64,000 nucleotides of DNA from JBKEAR01 sp047972425 (GTDB taxonomy: Bacteria > Pseudomonadota > Alphaproteobacteria > JBKEAR01): positions 1 to 64,000 of the forward strand of contig JBKEAR010000003.1 of assembly GCA_047972425.1 (NCBI GenBank). Reading direction: 5' to 3'. Positions 9,786 to 18,859 of the stretch are shown here, piece by piece. The position numbers were made by a program, and so were the translations under genes. Within the stretch, counting starts at the first letter, position 1, and each line of letters starts with the position of its first letter. The notes beneath the pieces were generated by a model, which saw only the letters and a program-made list of their open reading frames with translations, made no database searches and was not told where the DNA came from.

Positions 9786-9810
9786 TCAACTTTAAGATTA
9801 TTGAAAATTA

Positions 9811-9846
9811 AGGAGCAAGTCTTAAGGCTTGCTCCTTTTTTATTAT
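9811..9846 (+). terminator. Rho-independent terminator after eno
   Basis: A 9-bp stem AGGAGCAAG / CTTGCTCCT (9811-9819 and 9828-9836) is followed by TTTTTT. It ends the tpiA-to-eno run and marks the left edge of the accessory block. Confidence 0.9.
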
Positions 9847-9882
9847 AGGTTTAAAATATAAAAAATTTTAAGGAGGGATGGT

Positions 9883-10428
9883 ATGGCCGCTTTTTTTGAG
9901 ACATTAACTAAAAAACATATTGAGTTTATCGAAAAACAACATATGTTTTTTGTTGCAACTGCACCGAATGACGGGCGCATTAATCTTTCCCCTAAAGGGA
10001 TGGATTCCCTAAAAGTCATTGATGAAAATACCATTGTTTGGCTTAATTATACAGGGAGCGGAAACGAAACCGCAGCCCATATAGCTGAAAACGGCCGTAT
10101 GACTTTAATGTTTTGTTCCTTTGAGCAAAAACCCCTCATTTTACGCCTTTATGGAAAGGCAGAGCTGATTTATCGCAACCATGAAAAATGGAAAGACTAT
10201 ATTGAGTTTTGGGGCGAAACCAAAGAGATGCGCCAGTTTTTTGAATTAAAGATAGAGATGGTACAAACATCCTGCGGGTTTTCAGTGCCTTATTATGAAT
10301 ATCAAGGGGAGCGAGGAACATTAATGGATTATTGGCAACCCAAAACAGCCGATGAAATTAAAACCTATTGGCAAGAGAAAAATAGTCGGTCGATAGACGG
10401 CTTACCCACAGGCATTACAGATAAATAG
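9883..10428 (+). CDS. Pyridoxamine 5'-phosphate oxidase-like FMN-binding protein
   Basis: A 181-residue cytoplasmic protein of the split-barrel flavin-binding family. The sequence FFVATAPNDGRINLSPKGMDSLKVIDENTIVWLNYTGSGNETAAHIAENGRMTLMF matches the conserved core of the putative PNPOx domain, in which the NLSPKG and TGSGNET stretches contact the flavin phosphate. True PdxH proteins are longer and have a C-terminal dimerisation part that is missing here, so I do not call it PdxH. The substrate is unknown; relatives reduce flavins or small aldehydes. A strong AGGAGG lies six bases before ATG 9883. Patatin gene follows after 8 bases, probably as one transcript. Confidence 0.8.
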   Translation: MAAFFETLTKKHIEFIEKQHMFFVATAPNDGRINLSPKGMDSLKVIDENTIVWLNYTGSGNETAAHIAENGRMTLMFCSFEQKPLILRLYGKAELIYRNHEKWKDYIEFWGETKEMRQFFELKIEMVQTSCGFSVPYYEYQGERGTLMDYWQPKTADEIKTYWQEKNSRSIDGLPTGITDK

Positions 10429-10436
10429 GAAAGACA

Positions 10437-11294
10437 ATGCATATAAAAAAAATATCCGTTGCATTAAGTGGTGGCGCTGCCGTTGGTTTTGGACATATTG
10501 CGGTAATACAAGCCTTTGAAGATTTAGGCTTAACGCCCTACGCTATATCGGGCACATCTATGGGGGCATTACTTGGTGCGGCATGGGCAGGGGGGATGAC
10601 CAGCCAAGAAATTATTTGTTATGCCGAAGGCCTATGGAATAATAAAGCCGCACTTATTACAAAATTTTGGAAGCTCAAATCACGACAATCTAAGGAGTTA
10701 TTCGGTAAAGGCAATATCATCCAATTTGATGCCGAAGATGTTTTAGATATTTTTATGCCACCGCAATATCCTAAAAATTTTGATGATTTATCTATTCCGT
10801 TTACGGCTGTAGCTTCGGATTATTATAATTGGAATGAGATTCATTTTAATAAAGGGGAAATGAAAATTGCCATTGCGGCTTCTATTGCTATCCCTGCAGT
10901 ATTTAAACCTGTGGCTTATAAGGATACATTACTTGTTGATGGCGGCTGTGTAAACCCCATGCCCTTTGATGTATTACCGGGTGATAGTGATATTATTGTT
11001 GCGGCCGATATTTTAGGGGGGCCAAGGCGGAATGAGAAGAATGAACCACCATCGCCACTTAATTCGGTGATGGGTGCATCGAGCTTGTTTATGCAATCCA
11101 TTATTAATCAGAAACTCAAGCTTAAATATCCCCATATCTTATTAAGGCCGAGTGGCAGAAAATTTAATGCGATGGATTTTCATAAATTTAACGAAATCAT
11201 CGCCAATGCGCAGCCGTTGCGAGAAGAAGCCAAAATGCAGCTGCATCGCATGGTCGAGGTGCAAAATAAAAGACAAATAGAAAAAGAGGGCTAA
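10437..11294 (+). CDS. Patatin-like phospholipase (RssA type)
   Basis: A 285-residue lipid acyl hydrolase-like protein with a Ser-Asp dyad. The oxyanion glycine-rich stretch LSGGAAVGFGH (residues 10-20), the nucleophile elbow GTSMG (Ser41) and the catalytic Asp in VDGG (Asp168) are all present. There is no signal peptide, so it is probably cytoplasmic or peripheral on the inner membrane. Single-domain bacterial patatins of this size include RssA and YchK; the physiological substrate is generally unknown. It is encoded directly after the PNPOx-like gene and convergent with tal. Confidence 0.82.
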   Translation: MHIKKISVALSGGAAVGFGHIAVIQAFEDLGLTPYAISGTSMGALLGAAWAGGMTSQEIICYAEGLWNNKAALITKFWKLKSRQSKELFGKGNIIQFDAEDVLDIFMPPQYPKNFDDLSIPFTAVASDYYNWNEIHFNKGEMKIAIAASIAIPAVFKPVAYKDTLLVDGGCVNPMPFDVLPGDSDIIVAADILGGPRRNEKNEPPSPLNSVMGASSLFMQSIINQKLKLKYPHILLRPSGRKFNAMDFHKFNEIIANAQPLREEAKMQLHRMVEVQNKRQIEKEG

Positions 11295-11337
11295 TAATTC
11301 GCCCCCTTATTAAAATAATAGATAAGTGGCGAAGTCA

Positions 11338-12291
11338 CTAAATCATTTCTTTGATTTTTGCTCTTAACTTATTGGTATCGGCATTAAAAGCCCGAATACC
11401 TTGGGCCAATTTTTCGGTGGCCATGGCATCTTCATTCATATGCCATCTAAAGCTTTCTTCCGAGCAATCCATGCGTTCTTGGTTGCTATCCATTGCAGCC
11501 TCTACCGATAATTTTGCATCAAGCGTACCATTATCACTTTGTAGCTTCTCTAATAAATCGGGCGATATTGTTAAACGGTCAACACCGGCCAATTCTTCAA
11601 TTTCGCCTTGCGAGCGGAAGCTTGCCCCCATAACAATGGTATTAAAACCAAAGACTTTATAATAGTTATAAATATCAGTAACAGAAATTACTCCCGGATC
11701 ATTTGCGGCATCATATTCTTTACCTGTGGTGGCTTTATACCAATCTAAAATACGCCCCACAAAAGGAGAGATTAAAAATGCACCGGCTTCGGCACAAGCA
11801 GCTGCTTGGATTTTACCGAATATGAGCGTGAGGTTACAGTTAATATCTTCTTTTTCTAAAACCTCAGCAGCACGAATACCTTCCCAAGTGGCGGCAATTT
11901 TAATAAGGATGCGGTCACGTTTAATACCTTTTTGCTCATAAAGCTCAATCAAACGGCGGGCTTTTGCAATTGTTGCCTCGGTATTAAATGAAAGGCGGGC
12001 ATCAACCTCGGTAGAAACACGGCCGGGGACAATTTGTGCCAGCTGCTCACCAAATGCAACAGCTAAACGATCCAAAGCTTCTTCAATTAAATCATGCATT
12101 ACTTTACCAGTTGCCTTCGCTTCGGCAACGGCAGCTTCTACAATAGGCAAATATTGGGGCATTTCTGCCGCTTTTAAAATTAGGCTTGGGTTAGTTGTGC
12201 AATCTTGCGGTTTATATTGTTCAATTGCATTAAAATCCCCCGTATCGGCTACTACCGTTGTATATTGTTTAAGTTGTTCAAGTTTGTTCAT
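11338..12291 (-). CDS. tal: Transaldolase
   Basis: Transfers a dihydroxyacetone unit between sugar phosphates in the non-oxidative pentose phosphate pathway. The 317-residue length and sequence follow the TalB class of enterobacteria: YTTVVADTGDF near the start, TTNPSLIL, VPGRVSTEVDARLS, the Schiff-base Lys in RILIKIAATWEG, CNLTLIF, SPFVGRILDWY and VMGASFR. The start has GAGG upstream and is 11 bases after the udp stop, so udp and tal form one operon. That makes sense because udp releases ribose-1-phosphate, which can enter the pentose pathway. The resemblance to gammaproteobacterial TalB suggests possible transfer (inference). Confidence 0.96.
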   Translation of the reverse strand: MNKLEQLKQYTTVVADTGDFNAIEQYKPQDCTTNPSLILKAAEMPQYLPIVEAAVAEAKATGKVMHDLIEEALDRLAVAFGEQLAQIVPGRVSTEVDARLSFNTEATIAKARRLIELYEQKGIKRDRILIKIAATWEGIRAAEVLEKEDINCNLTLIFGKIQAAACAEAGAFLISPFVGRILDWYKATTGKEYDAANDPGVISVTDIYNYYKVFGFNTIVMGASFRSQGEIEELAGVDRLTISPDLLEKLQSDNGTLDAKLSVEAAMDSNQERMDCSEESFRWHMNEDAMATEKLAQGIRAFNADTNKLRAKIKEMI

Positions 12292-12302
12292 TGTTCTTTC
12301 CT

Positions 12303-13064
12303 CTATCTCAATGCTTTCTTCGCCGCTAAAATAACAGTATTCACTGCATTTGTCTCGGCTTTTTTCATCACAGTTTCATCAGGTGTTTCCTGAATAGTGC
12401 GGTTAACTAACACGCCTGCAACACATGCGGCTTTTAACCCCATTGTTGCACACATGGTAAATAATGTTGCAGTTTCCATCTCGTAATTAAGTATGCCAAT
12501 TTTTTGCCATTCCTCCATGCTGCCACGCAAAGATTTGGCGACATGGCCGGTATAAGTATCGTAACGCTCTTGGCCGGGGTAAAAAGTATCGGACGATGCC
12601 GTAATACCAACGGTATAAATATTGCCCAGCTCTTTTGCTGCAGCAACAACATCATTAGTTAGCTCAAAATCGGCTACAGCTGGGTAGTTAAGAGGGGCAA
12701 AATGTAAACTTGCGCCATCTAGGCGCAATGATGCTTGTGAGACAATAAGGTCTCCGGGCATGATATGGGGCTGGATAGCACCGGTTGTACCCACCCGTAA
12801 AAATTTACGAATACCTAACTGGGCTAGCTCTTCTACGGCAATGGAAGTTGAAGGCCCGCCAATACCTGTGGAGCAAATAATAATGGGTTTATTATCAATA
12901 TAGGCTAAATAAATATTATATTCGCGGTGCGTGGCTAAATGGGTAGGGTTATCTAATAAATTGGCAATTTTAACAACACGTTCCGGATCCCCGGGGATAA
13001 TAGCAATAGTTGCGCCTTTAATATCGGTTTGGGTAATCCCAAGATGGAACATTTTTTTCCCCAT
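12303..13064 (-). CDS. udp: Uridine phosphorylase
   Basis: Splits uridine with phosphate to uracil and ribose-1-phosphate for pyrimidine salvage. The 253 residues are the same length as the E. coli enzyme and very close to it along the whole chain: FHLGITQTDIKGATIAIIPGDPERV, STGIGGPSTSIAVEELAQLGI, RVGTTGAIQPHI, RLDGASLHFAPLNYPAVADFE, SSDTFYPGQERYDTY, GSMEEWQ and the ribose-binding NYEMETATL. The start has AGGAG at good spacing. It leads a two-gene operon with tal. Confidence 0.95.
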   Translation of the reverse strand: MGKKMFHLGITQTDIKGATIAIIPGDPERVVKIANLLDNPTHLATHREYNIYLAYIDNKPIIICSTGIGGPSTSIAVEELAQLGIRKFLRVGTTGAIQPHIMPGDLIVSQASLRLDGASLHFAPLNYPAVADFELTNDVVAAAKELGNIYTVGITASSDTFYPGQERYDTYTGHVAKSLRGSMEEWQKIGILNYEMETATLFTMCATMGLKAACVAGVLVNRTIQETPDETVMKKAETNAVNTVILAAKKALR

Positions 13065-13197
13065 TATATATTACTCCTGTTAAATTTTTATTTTAACCTA
13101 AGCTAGCAGAGATTTTAGTTTTTTTCAATGTAACATGCTGTTCAAATATTATTTTTTGTTCTATACTAACATCAATTTGATTTTATATGGATATTGC

Positions 13198-14037
13198 ATG
13201 AAAAAAATAATCGGTTTTTTCGCTTTGCTCAGTCTTTCGGCATGTGTTTTTTCAACGCAGCAGGCTGCGCAAACACCACAGCAACAATCAGCCCGCGAAG
13301 TATGGGTAAACGAGTTAAACCAGTATGCGATTGACCTTCGATATGTTTATGGTAAAAAAACCGGTTGGCTTGATTTTAGCCATGCATTTCCGTATCATAC
13401 AAATGTAAAAAAATGGACAGCTTTAAATATTTGGGCGCAATTTGAAGCCGAAAAAGGCAATTCAACCCCCGATTTTTGGGATCATTTGATTACCCGAAAA
13501 ATTTGTGATCCGCGTTTTCCTGATATCAACCCGCAAAATTATTTTGCGGTTACTTATGAACAAGCCATGGGTGTTTATGGGCAAAATTTTGCGGGTGTGC
13601 AAAATACTTATTTGGTTAAAAAACATTTGCCCCCTAAGATTAAAGAGCAAGTGGCATACTCGATTTATATGGATGTTTCCTATGAATTTGAGGATTTGCA
13701 AGGCACATTCCCTTATGCTATCGGTATTGGAAATTCGGCATCGAGCTATAGTACCGAAGATTTATCCTCAAATGCCATTGGCTTTTTTGCGGTTAGCCGT
13801 GGGGGAGCAAAAGATAAATATGGTGTTTGGAAATATATTAAACAAAATGCCGATTTAGTGCCCGTTGCCGAAGCCAAAAAAATACAGAAGATGGGCTTTA
13901 AGCAACAGCCTAACAAAAATGTAGCGCCTATTTTGTATCATCAGGGGCAAAAGCAGCATTTAGCCATTTTTGATACACCGATATTAAAAGAGGGCAAATA
14001 TTTTATTAATGTAAAAAATTTAAAGAAATGTGAATAG
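13198..14037 (+). CDS. Putative lipoprotein of unknown function
   Basis: A 279-residue protein with a lipoprotein signal: MKKIIGFFALLSLSAC, with the LSAC lipobox at residues 13-16, so Cys16 would be acylated. Residue 17 is Val, which does not look like an inner-membrane retention signal, so outer-membrane location is plausible. The mature part is rich in aromatic residues and contains LDFSHAFPYHTNVKKW, a mid-region ENSASSYS-like loop (GNSASSYSTEDLSSNAIGFFAVSRGG) and only a few cysteines. I recognise no family. ATG 13198 is chosen because the signal starts there; the longer open frame to 13135 adds a hydrophobic run that makes no sense as part of it. It stands alone between divergent udp and dapB. 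Confidence 0.72.
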   Translation: MKKIIGFFALLSLSACVFSTQQAAQTPQQQSAREVWVNELNQYAIDLRYVYGKKTGWLDFSHAFPYHTNVKKWTALNIWAQFEAEKGNSTPDFWDHLITRKICDPRFPDINPQNYFAVTYEQAMGVYGQNFAGVQNTYLVKKHLPPKIKEQVAYSIYMDVSYEFEDLQGTFPYAIGIGNSASSYSTEDLSSNAIGFFAVSRGGAKDKYGVWKYIKQNADLVPVAEAKKIQKMGFKQQPNKNVAPILYHQGQKQHLAIFDTPILKEGKYFINVKNLKKCE

Positions 14038-14054
14038 AATTTGGAGATTATAAG

Positions 14055-14858
14055 ATGAAAATTGGTATTGTTGGTGTTGCAGGGCGCATGGGTTCTACTT
14101 TGGTGCATGAGGTTAATCAAACAACGGGCGCCTTTTTAGCTGCAGCAACCGAGGCTCCGAATATGGCACATATCGGCCGCGATGTTGGGGCGGTTGTGGG
14201 TTTAGATGAACTGAAAATCATTATACAAGATACACCAAACCATATGTTTGAAGTTTGTGATGTTGTCATTGATTTTTCGACACCTGCACTTATTAAAACC
14301 CATGCAGATTTAGCCATTAAATATAAAACGGCCTTGGTTGTGGGCACAACGGGTTTGGGCGAGGCTGAGCAGAAAGAATTAGACCGTGCCTGCCAAAAAG
14401 TACCAGTTATTCAAGCCGGTAATATGAGTTTGGGGGTGAATATTTTACAAGGACTAACCCATAAATTAGCATCGGTTTTAGGTGATGATTGGGATATTGA
14501 GATTTTAGAGATGCATCATCGCCATAAGGTTGATGCGCCATCGGGCACAGCCTTAATGCTGGGCGAGGCCGCAGCTGCAGGGCGCAATATAAACTTAAAA
14601 GACCATGCGGTTATGAGCCGCGAAGGATATACCGGCCCCCGTAAAGATGGTGATATCGGCTTTGCCACATTAAGGGGCGGCTCGGTGATTGGTGACCATA
14701 GTGTGATATTTGCCGGCGATAATGAAATTATAGAAATTAACCATAGAGCCGCCAGTCGTACCATTTTTGCCAAAGGGGCGGTACGTGCCGCTTTATGGTG
14801 CGATAAACGGGCACCGGGTCGTTATAATATGCAAGATGTTTTAGGGTTTAACGATTAA
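14055..14858 (+). CDS. dapB: 4-hydroxy-tetrahydrodipicolinate reductase
   Basis: NAD(P)H-dependent reductase of the diaminopimelate/lysine pathway, feeding peptidoglycan. The 267-residue protein shows the Rossmann loop GVAGRMG at the N terminus, the central VIDFSTP and VVGTTG, and the family signature EMHHRHKVDAPSGTALMLGE with the catalytic His and Lys. GGAG precedes the start. The last base of its TAA is the first base of the nth ATG (TAATG), so the two are translationally coupled. Confidence 0.97.
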   Translation: MKIGIVGVAGRMGSTLVHEVNQTTGAFLAAATEAPNMAHIGRDVGAVVGLDELKIIIQDTPNHMFEVCDVVIDFSTPALIKTHADLAIKYKTALVVGTTGLGEAEQKELDRACQKVPVIQAGNMSLGVNILQGLTHKLASVLGDDWDIEILEMHHRHKVDAPSGTALMLGEAAAAGRNINLKDHAVMSREGYTGPRKDGDIGFATLRGGSVIGDHSVIFAGDNEIIEINHRAASRTIFAKGAVRAALWCDKRAPGRYNMQDVLGFND

Positions 14859-15502
14859 TGGTTAAAAAATTAACCAAAGCGGAGATAGAGGAGTTTTTTG
14901 CAATTCTTGAGGCCGATAACCCAAACCCAAAAGGGGAGCTTGATTATATTAACCCTTATACATTATTGGTTGCGGTTACGCTTTCGGCACAAGCAACCGA
15001 TAAAGGTGTTAATAAAGCTACCGAGGGTTTGTTTAAGATTGTAAAAACCCCCCAAGATATGCTGAATTTAGGGATTGATAATCTGATTAAACATATCCGC
15101 ACCATTGGGCTTTATAATGCCAAGGCGAAAAATCTGATGGCCATGGCACAAATTTTGGTGGATGACTTTAACGGTGAAGTTCCTAATAATCGTGATGATC
15201 TTGTGAAACTCCCGGGCGTTGGGCGCAAAACAGCGAATGTTGTTTTAAATATTGCTTTTAATGAGCCGACTATGGCGGTGGATACGCATATATTTCGGGT
15301 TTCTAACCGCACTGGCCTTGCACCGGGCAAAAATGTGGATATTGTTGAGCAAGAGTTATTAAAGCGTGTACCGGCTCAATATATGCTCCATGCACATCAT
15401 TGGCTAATACTGCTTGGCCGATACATATGTAAAGCCCGCACGCCATTATGTAGCCAATGTAAAGTAAAACATGTTTGCCATTATGACCAAAAAATAGTTT
15501 GA
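14858..15502 (+). CDS. nth: Endonuclease III (DNA glycosylase/AP lyase)
   Basis: Removes oxidised pyrimidines and nicks the abasic site. The 214-residue protein has the helix-hairpin-helix LPGVGRKTANVVL (about 115-127), the catalytic Lys in SAQATDKGVNKAT region and catalytic Asp in VDTHIFRVSNR, and a complete 4Fe-4S motif C-x6-C-x2-C-x5-C (CKARTPLCSQCKVKHVC) at the C terminus. Length is typical. It overlaps dapB by one base and is probably expressed with it. Confidence 0.97.
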   Translation: MVKKLTKAEIEEFFAILEADNPNPKGELDYINPYTLLVAVTLSAQATDKGVNKATEGLFKIVKTPQDMLNLGIDNLIKHIRTIGLYNAKAKNLMAMAQILVDDFNGEVPNNRDDLVKLPGVGRKTANVVLNIAFNEPTMAVDTHIFRVSNRTGLAPGKNVDIVEQELLKRVPAQYMLHAHHWLILLGRYICKARTPLCSQCKVKHVCHYDQKIV

Positions 15503-15573
15503 TTTTTTCATATTATCAGTTAAAAACATTTTATAAAAAAAAATATAGTTATACAGTTATAAAGGAAGAGTAT

Positions 15574-16734
15574 ATGGCTAGATTTTTTACCCCACTTCCC
15601 CCAAGAGATATTAATGAGGGGCATAGAACAGCCACACCGCTTGAGCTCTTTTTTGATTTAGCTATGGTTATTGCCATTGCTGCAGCCGCTCATAATTTGG
15701 TGCACGACTTTGCCCATGGGCATTTCGCTGCAGGGTATTTTAATTTTATATTTGCCTTTTTTGCCGTTTGGTGGGCATGGCTTAACTTAACATGGTTTGC
15801 CTCGGCCTTTGATGATGACGGTGTATTCTACCGACTAACGCTTTTACTCATTATGAGTGGGGCATTGGTTATGGCTGCTGGTTTAGAAAATATCATTACC
15901 GATATAAGCACGATTAAGGTACTGATTATCGGATATATTATTATGCGTGTCGGCATGGCGATTATGTGGTTTCGGGCAGCAGCCGGCGGGGGTGCATATA
16001 AAATAGTATCACTGCGTTATGGTATCGGTATTATCCTTGTACAGGTTTATTGGACAATCTGCGGGTTTGGCTTCCCTGAATATATTCATTATTGGGGGCC
16101 ATTGGGCTGGGTATTAGAGTTATCTGTACCTGTTTATGCCGAAAAAGCCAATTCTACCCCTTGGCATCGCCATCATATTATCGAGCGTTACGGTTTATTA
16201 AATATCATCGTTTTGGGTGAAGTTTTACTTTCGGTTGTTATGGCTATTCGTGAGGCAACAAAAGGCGGTGGGTTTGATTGGGGCTTTGGTTATATTGCTA
16301 TTTGTGCCTTTGTTATTACATGTTCTTTATGGTGGGTTTATTTTTGTAAAACAGCACATTTACCTGAAGAAGAAGGTGAAACACATTCTAATAGGCGCGG
16401 CTTTATTTGGGGCTATGGGCATGTTCTTATTTTTGCCGCGGGTGCTGCACTTGGTGCAGGTTTTACTTTGGTTATTCAGCAAATAACCCATGAGGCGCAT
16501 ATTACCAAATTTGTTGCAGAATCTTCCTTAGCAAGGCCAGTAGCGGTTTATTTATTTGCTCTTTGGCTTGTGCGCGATAATTTTGAGCTTAAAGGTGTTG
16601 CCCGTTGGGTTTTACTCATAGCGGCAATCATTGCGCCCATATTGCCGTTTTTTCCTTATGCGTTAGAAAGTTTAACCATATTGGTTTTAGGTGCGGTGAT
16701 TATACGGAGTTTATTAGCCGAAAATCGGTTATAA
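15574..16734 (+). CDS. ltrA: Low-temperature-requirement A (LtrA) family membrane protein
   Basis: A 386-residue polytopic inner-membrane protein of the LtrA family, first named in Listeria; the molecular role is unknown. The N terminus (PPRDINEGHRTATPLELFFDLAMVIAIAAAAH) carries the conserved cytoplasmic entry with ELFFDLAMV, and HHIIERYGLLNIIVLGE in the middle matches the second conserved block with the ERxGL pattern. I count roughly ten hydrophobic segments. ATG 15574 is chosen because AAAGGAAGAG lies ahead of it; the longer frame overlapping nth has no family resemblance. A terminator follows. Confidence 0.85.
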   Translation: MARFFTPLPPRDINEGHRTATPLELFFDLAMVIAIAAAAHNLVHDFAHGHFAAGYFNFIFAFFAVWWAWLNLTWFASAFDDDGVFYRLTLLLIMSGALVMAAGLENIITDISTIKVLIIGYIIMRVGMAIMWFRAAAGGGAYKIVSLRYGIGIILVQVYWTICGFGFPEYIHYWGPLGWVLELSVPVYAEKANSTPWHRHHIIERYGLLNIIVLGEVLLSVVMAIREATKGGGFDWGFGYIAICAFVITCSLWWVYFCKTAHLPEEEGETHSNRRGFIWGYGHVLIFAAGAALGAGFTLVIQQITHEAHITKFVAESSLARPVAVYLFALWLVRDNFELKGVARWVLLIAAIIAPILPFFPYALESLTILVLGAVIIRSLLAENRL

Positions 16735-16750
16735 ACGGCGGTTTACAATA

Positions 16751-16783
16751 AAAGAGACGGTTTAATTGGCGTCTCTTTTTTTA
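16751..16783 (+). terminator. Bidirectional terminator between LtrA gene and the glmS tail gene
   Basis: The 9-bp stem AAAGAGACG / CGTCTCTTT (16751-16759 and 16770-16778) is followed by a T-run on the plus strand, and the A-rich left side gives a T-run on the minus strand. The stop codon of the small minus-strand gene lies inside the hairpin. Confidence 0.85.
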
Positions 16784-16938
16784 TCGAATATCCAAACAAA
16801 TAAATAGACTAAAATAAAAATGCCGATAGTCAGTTTGTAAGCCCAAGCACCTAAAAAAATACTGTTAAATGCGCAAAAAGTAAACATAACGCTCGCTAAA
16901 CAGGCTGTAATAATAACAACAAAAATAAACTGACGCAT
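16762..16938 (-). CDS. Small two-helix membrane protein downstream of glmS
   Basis: A 58-residue open frame starting MRQFIFVVIITACLA. It has two hydrophobic segments, about residues 4-26 (FVVIITACLASVMFTFCAF) and 35-50 (LTIGIFILVYLFVWIF), and a charged tail KKRDAN. ATG 16938 has AAGGAA upstream and begins 17 bases after the glmS stop; a longer frame from 16962 would overlap glmS and has a poorer start. The stop is within the terminator hairpin. No family is recognised. The ribosome site, membrane layout and position at the end of an operon support it as a real gene. Confidence 0.6.
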   Translation of the reverse strand: MRQFIFVVIITACLASVMFTFCAFNSIFLGAWAYKLTIGIFILVYLFVWIFDKKRDAN

Positions 16939-16954
16939 TATAATGGCTTCCTTT

Positions 16955-18772
16955 TTATTCAACCGTTACCGATTTTGCTAAGTTGCGCGGTTGGTCAACA
17001 TCTTTACCCAAAGCCACAGCCGCATGATAAGCCAAAAGCTGCATGGGCAACACATATAAAATCGGCGAGGTTATGGGGTGAACATCGGGCATTATAATTT
17101 TATGTATGGCATCTTGCTCGGTAGCGGTTTGGGCAGATGATACCAAAACAACTTGGGCTTTGCGTGCGGCAACCTCGTGCATGTTCGATAGCGATTTATC
17201 TAAAGTTTCATCTTTAGGGGCTAGAACAATAACAGGGACATGCTCGTCAATTAGGGCTATTGCGCCATGTTTCATTTCGCCCGATGCATAACCTTCGGCA
17301 TGAATATAACTAATCTCTTTTAATTTTAAAGCAGCCTCTAATGCAATCGGGTAATTACGGCCACGGCCTAAAAATAATACATCCGATGCCGGAGCAATCG
17401 CTTTACCAATATGCTGAATATCAGTTGCATTTTCTAAAACCTGATTATAAAGGCGGGGCAAGGCTAACATGGCCTCAACAATTTCGGTTTCTTGGGCAGC
17501 GGATATCGCGCCGCGTTTACGGCCTAACCATAAAGCCAAACATAAAACAACAAAACATTGGGCTGAATATGCTTTGGTGGATGCTACACCAATTTCAGCA
17601 CCGGCAATAGTGGGTAAAATATCATCGCTTTCTCTGGCCATGGTAGAGCTGACCACATTAACAATGCTCATAATATGCTGGCCTTCTTTTTTGGCACGGC
17701 GTAGGGCAGCTAAAGTATCGGCCGTTTCGCCACTTTGTGAAAAAGCAATGAATACGCCACCCTCGGGCTGAACCAAATCGCGATAGCGATATTCCGATGC
17801 TACATCTAAATCCACAGGCATGCGGGCAAGGGTTTCCATATAATAGCGCCCTAAAAGGGCGGCATGGTAAGCTGTACCGCAAGCAATAAAGGCCATTCGG
17901 CTAATAGCATTTGCATCAAGTGAAATATCAAGCTCTTTCACCTTTTTATTTTCAACATCAATATATTTACCGATTAAATCGGCAAGTACAGCGGGTTGCT
18001 CGTAAATTTCTTTAAGCATAAAAAAGTCAAAACCGCTTTTATCGACTTTTTCGGCAGTCAAACCCGTATGGACAATCTCATGGGCGACATTAAGGTCATT
18101 TTCATCAAAAATTGTAATTGCCGATTGTGTAATAAATCCCCAATCGCCTTCTTCTAAAAACATCACTCTATCGGTAACAAGAGCTAAGGATAATGGGTCG
18201 GACCCCACATACATCTCACCTTCGCCCACGCCAATAACCAAGGGGCTACCAAGGCGTGCTACATAAATAATATCAGGTGTGGTATCAATCATCACCGCTA
18301 AAGCATAAGCACCTTCTAAACGTTTAATGGTTTTATTAAAAGCCTCAACAGGTTTTAAGCCTTGGTTCAGATAATGTTGGATTAAATGGGCAACTACCTC
18401 GGTATCGGTTTCGGTATAAAAAGTAAAACCGGCACTAACAAGTTCTGACTTAAGCTCTTGCCAATTTTCGATAATACCATTATGCACAACCACCACATTA
18501 TCCGATGCATGGGGGTGGGCATTGGCCTCGGTTGGGGCGCCATGGGTTGCCCAACGGATATGCCCAATACCTGTGCTGCCATTTAAAGGGGCATCTTTAA
18601 CCACATTATTAAGGGCGCTAATTTTCCCTTTAGCGCGGCGACGTAAAAATTTATTATCGGTATAAACCGCAATGCCGGCGCTGTCATATCCGCGATATTC
18701 CATACGTTGTAAGCCATTTAATAAAAAAGGGACAACATCTTTATTACCAACCATCCCAATAATACCACACAT
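16955..18772 (-). CDS. glmS: Glutamine-fructose-6-phosphate aminotransferase (isomerising)
   Basis: Makes glucosamine-6-phosphate from fructose-6-phosphate and glutamine, the first step to UDP-GlcNAc for wall and LPS. The 605-residue protein starts MCGIIG so that Cys2 becomes the N-terminal nucleophile, and continues with RGYDSAG and the amidotransferase domain to about residue 240. Two SIS sugar-isomerase domains follow, with SQSGETADTLAALR and STKAYSAQ, and the C-terminal AKSVTVE. I see no ribozyme-like leader upstream, as expected outside Gram-positives. It shares a 169-base divergent region with mtn. Confidence 0.97.
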   Translation of the reverse strand: MCGIIGMVGNKDVVPFLLNGLQRMEYRGYDSAGIAVYTDNKFLRRRAKGKISALNNVVKDAPLNGSTGIGHIRWATHGAPTEANAHPHASDNVVVVHNGIIENWQELKSELVSAGFTFYTETDTEVVAHLIQHYLNQGLKPVEAFNKTIKRLEGAYALAVMIDTTPDIIYVARLGSPLVIGVGEGEMYVGSDPLSLALVTDRVMFLEEGDWGFITQSAITIFDENDLNVAHEIVHTGLTAEKVDKSGFDFFMLKEIYEQPAVLADLIGKYIDVENKKVKELDISLDANAISRMAFIACGTAYHAALLGRYYMETLARMPVDLDVASEYRYRDLVQPEGGVFIAFSQSGETADTLAALRRAKKEGQHIMSIVNVVSSTMARESDDILPTIAGAEIGVASTKAYSAQCFVVLCLALWLGRKRGAISAAQETEIVEAMLALPRLYNQVLENATDIQHIGKAIAPASDVLFLGRGRNYPIALEAALKLKEISYIHAEGYASGEMKHGAIALIDEHVPVIVLAPKDETLDKSLSNMHEVAARKAQVVLVSSAQTATEQDAIHKIIMPDVHPITSPILYVLPMQLLAYHAAVALGKDVDQPRNLAKSVTVE

Positions 18773-18801
18773 AATATACTCCTTACTGATATAAATTTAG
18801 C

Positions 18802-18859
18802 TCAATGTAACAAAAATTGGTGTTTTTTGGTAATCAACTTATGTTTTTAAATGTTACAT
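18802..18859. repeat. Inverted ATGTAACA / TGTTACAT pair in the glmS-mtn divergent region
   Basis: ATGTAACA at 18805-18812 and its reverse complement at 18852-18859 flank 39 bases between glmS and mtn. The extended form TCAATGTAACA (18802-18812) also occurs at 13125-13135 ahead of udp. A regulator site is possible but not demonstrated. Confidence 0.35.

Noticed and set aside
11322..11342. Hairpin near the ends of the patatin and tal genes
   Set aside because: The stem is short (6 bp with a G-U pair) and no T-run follows.
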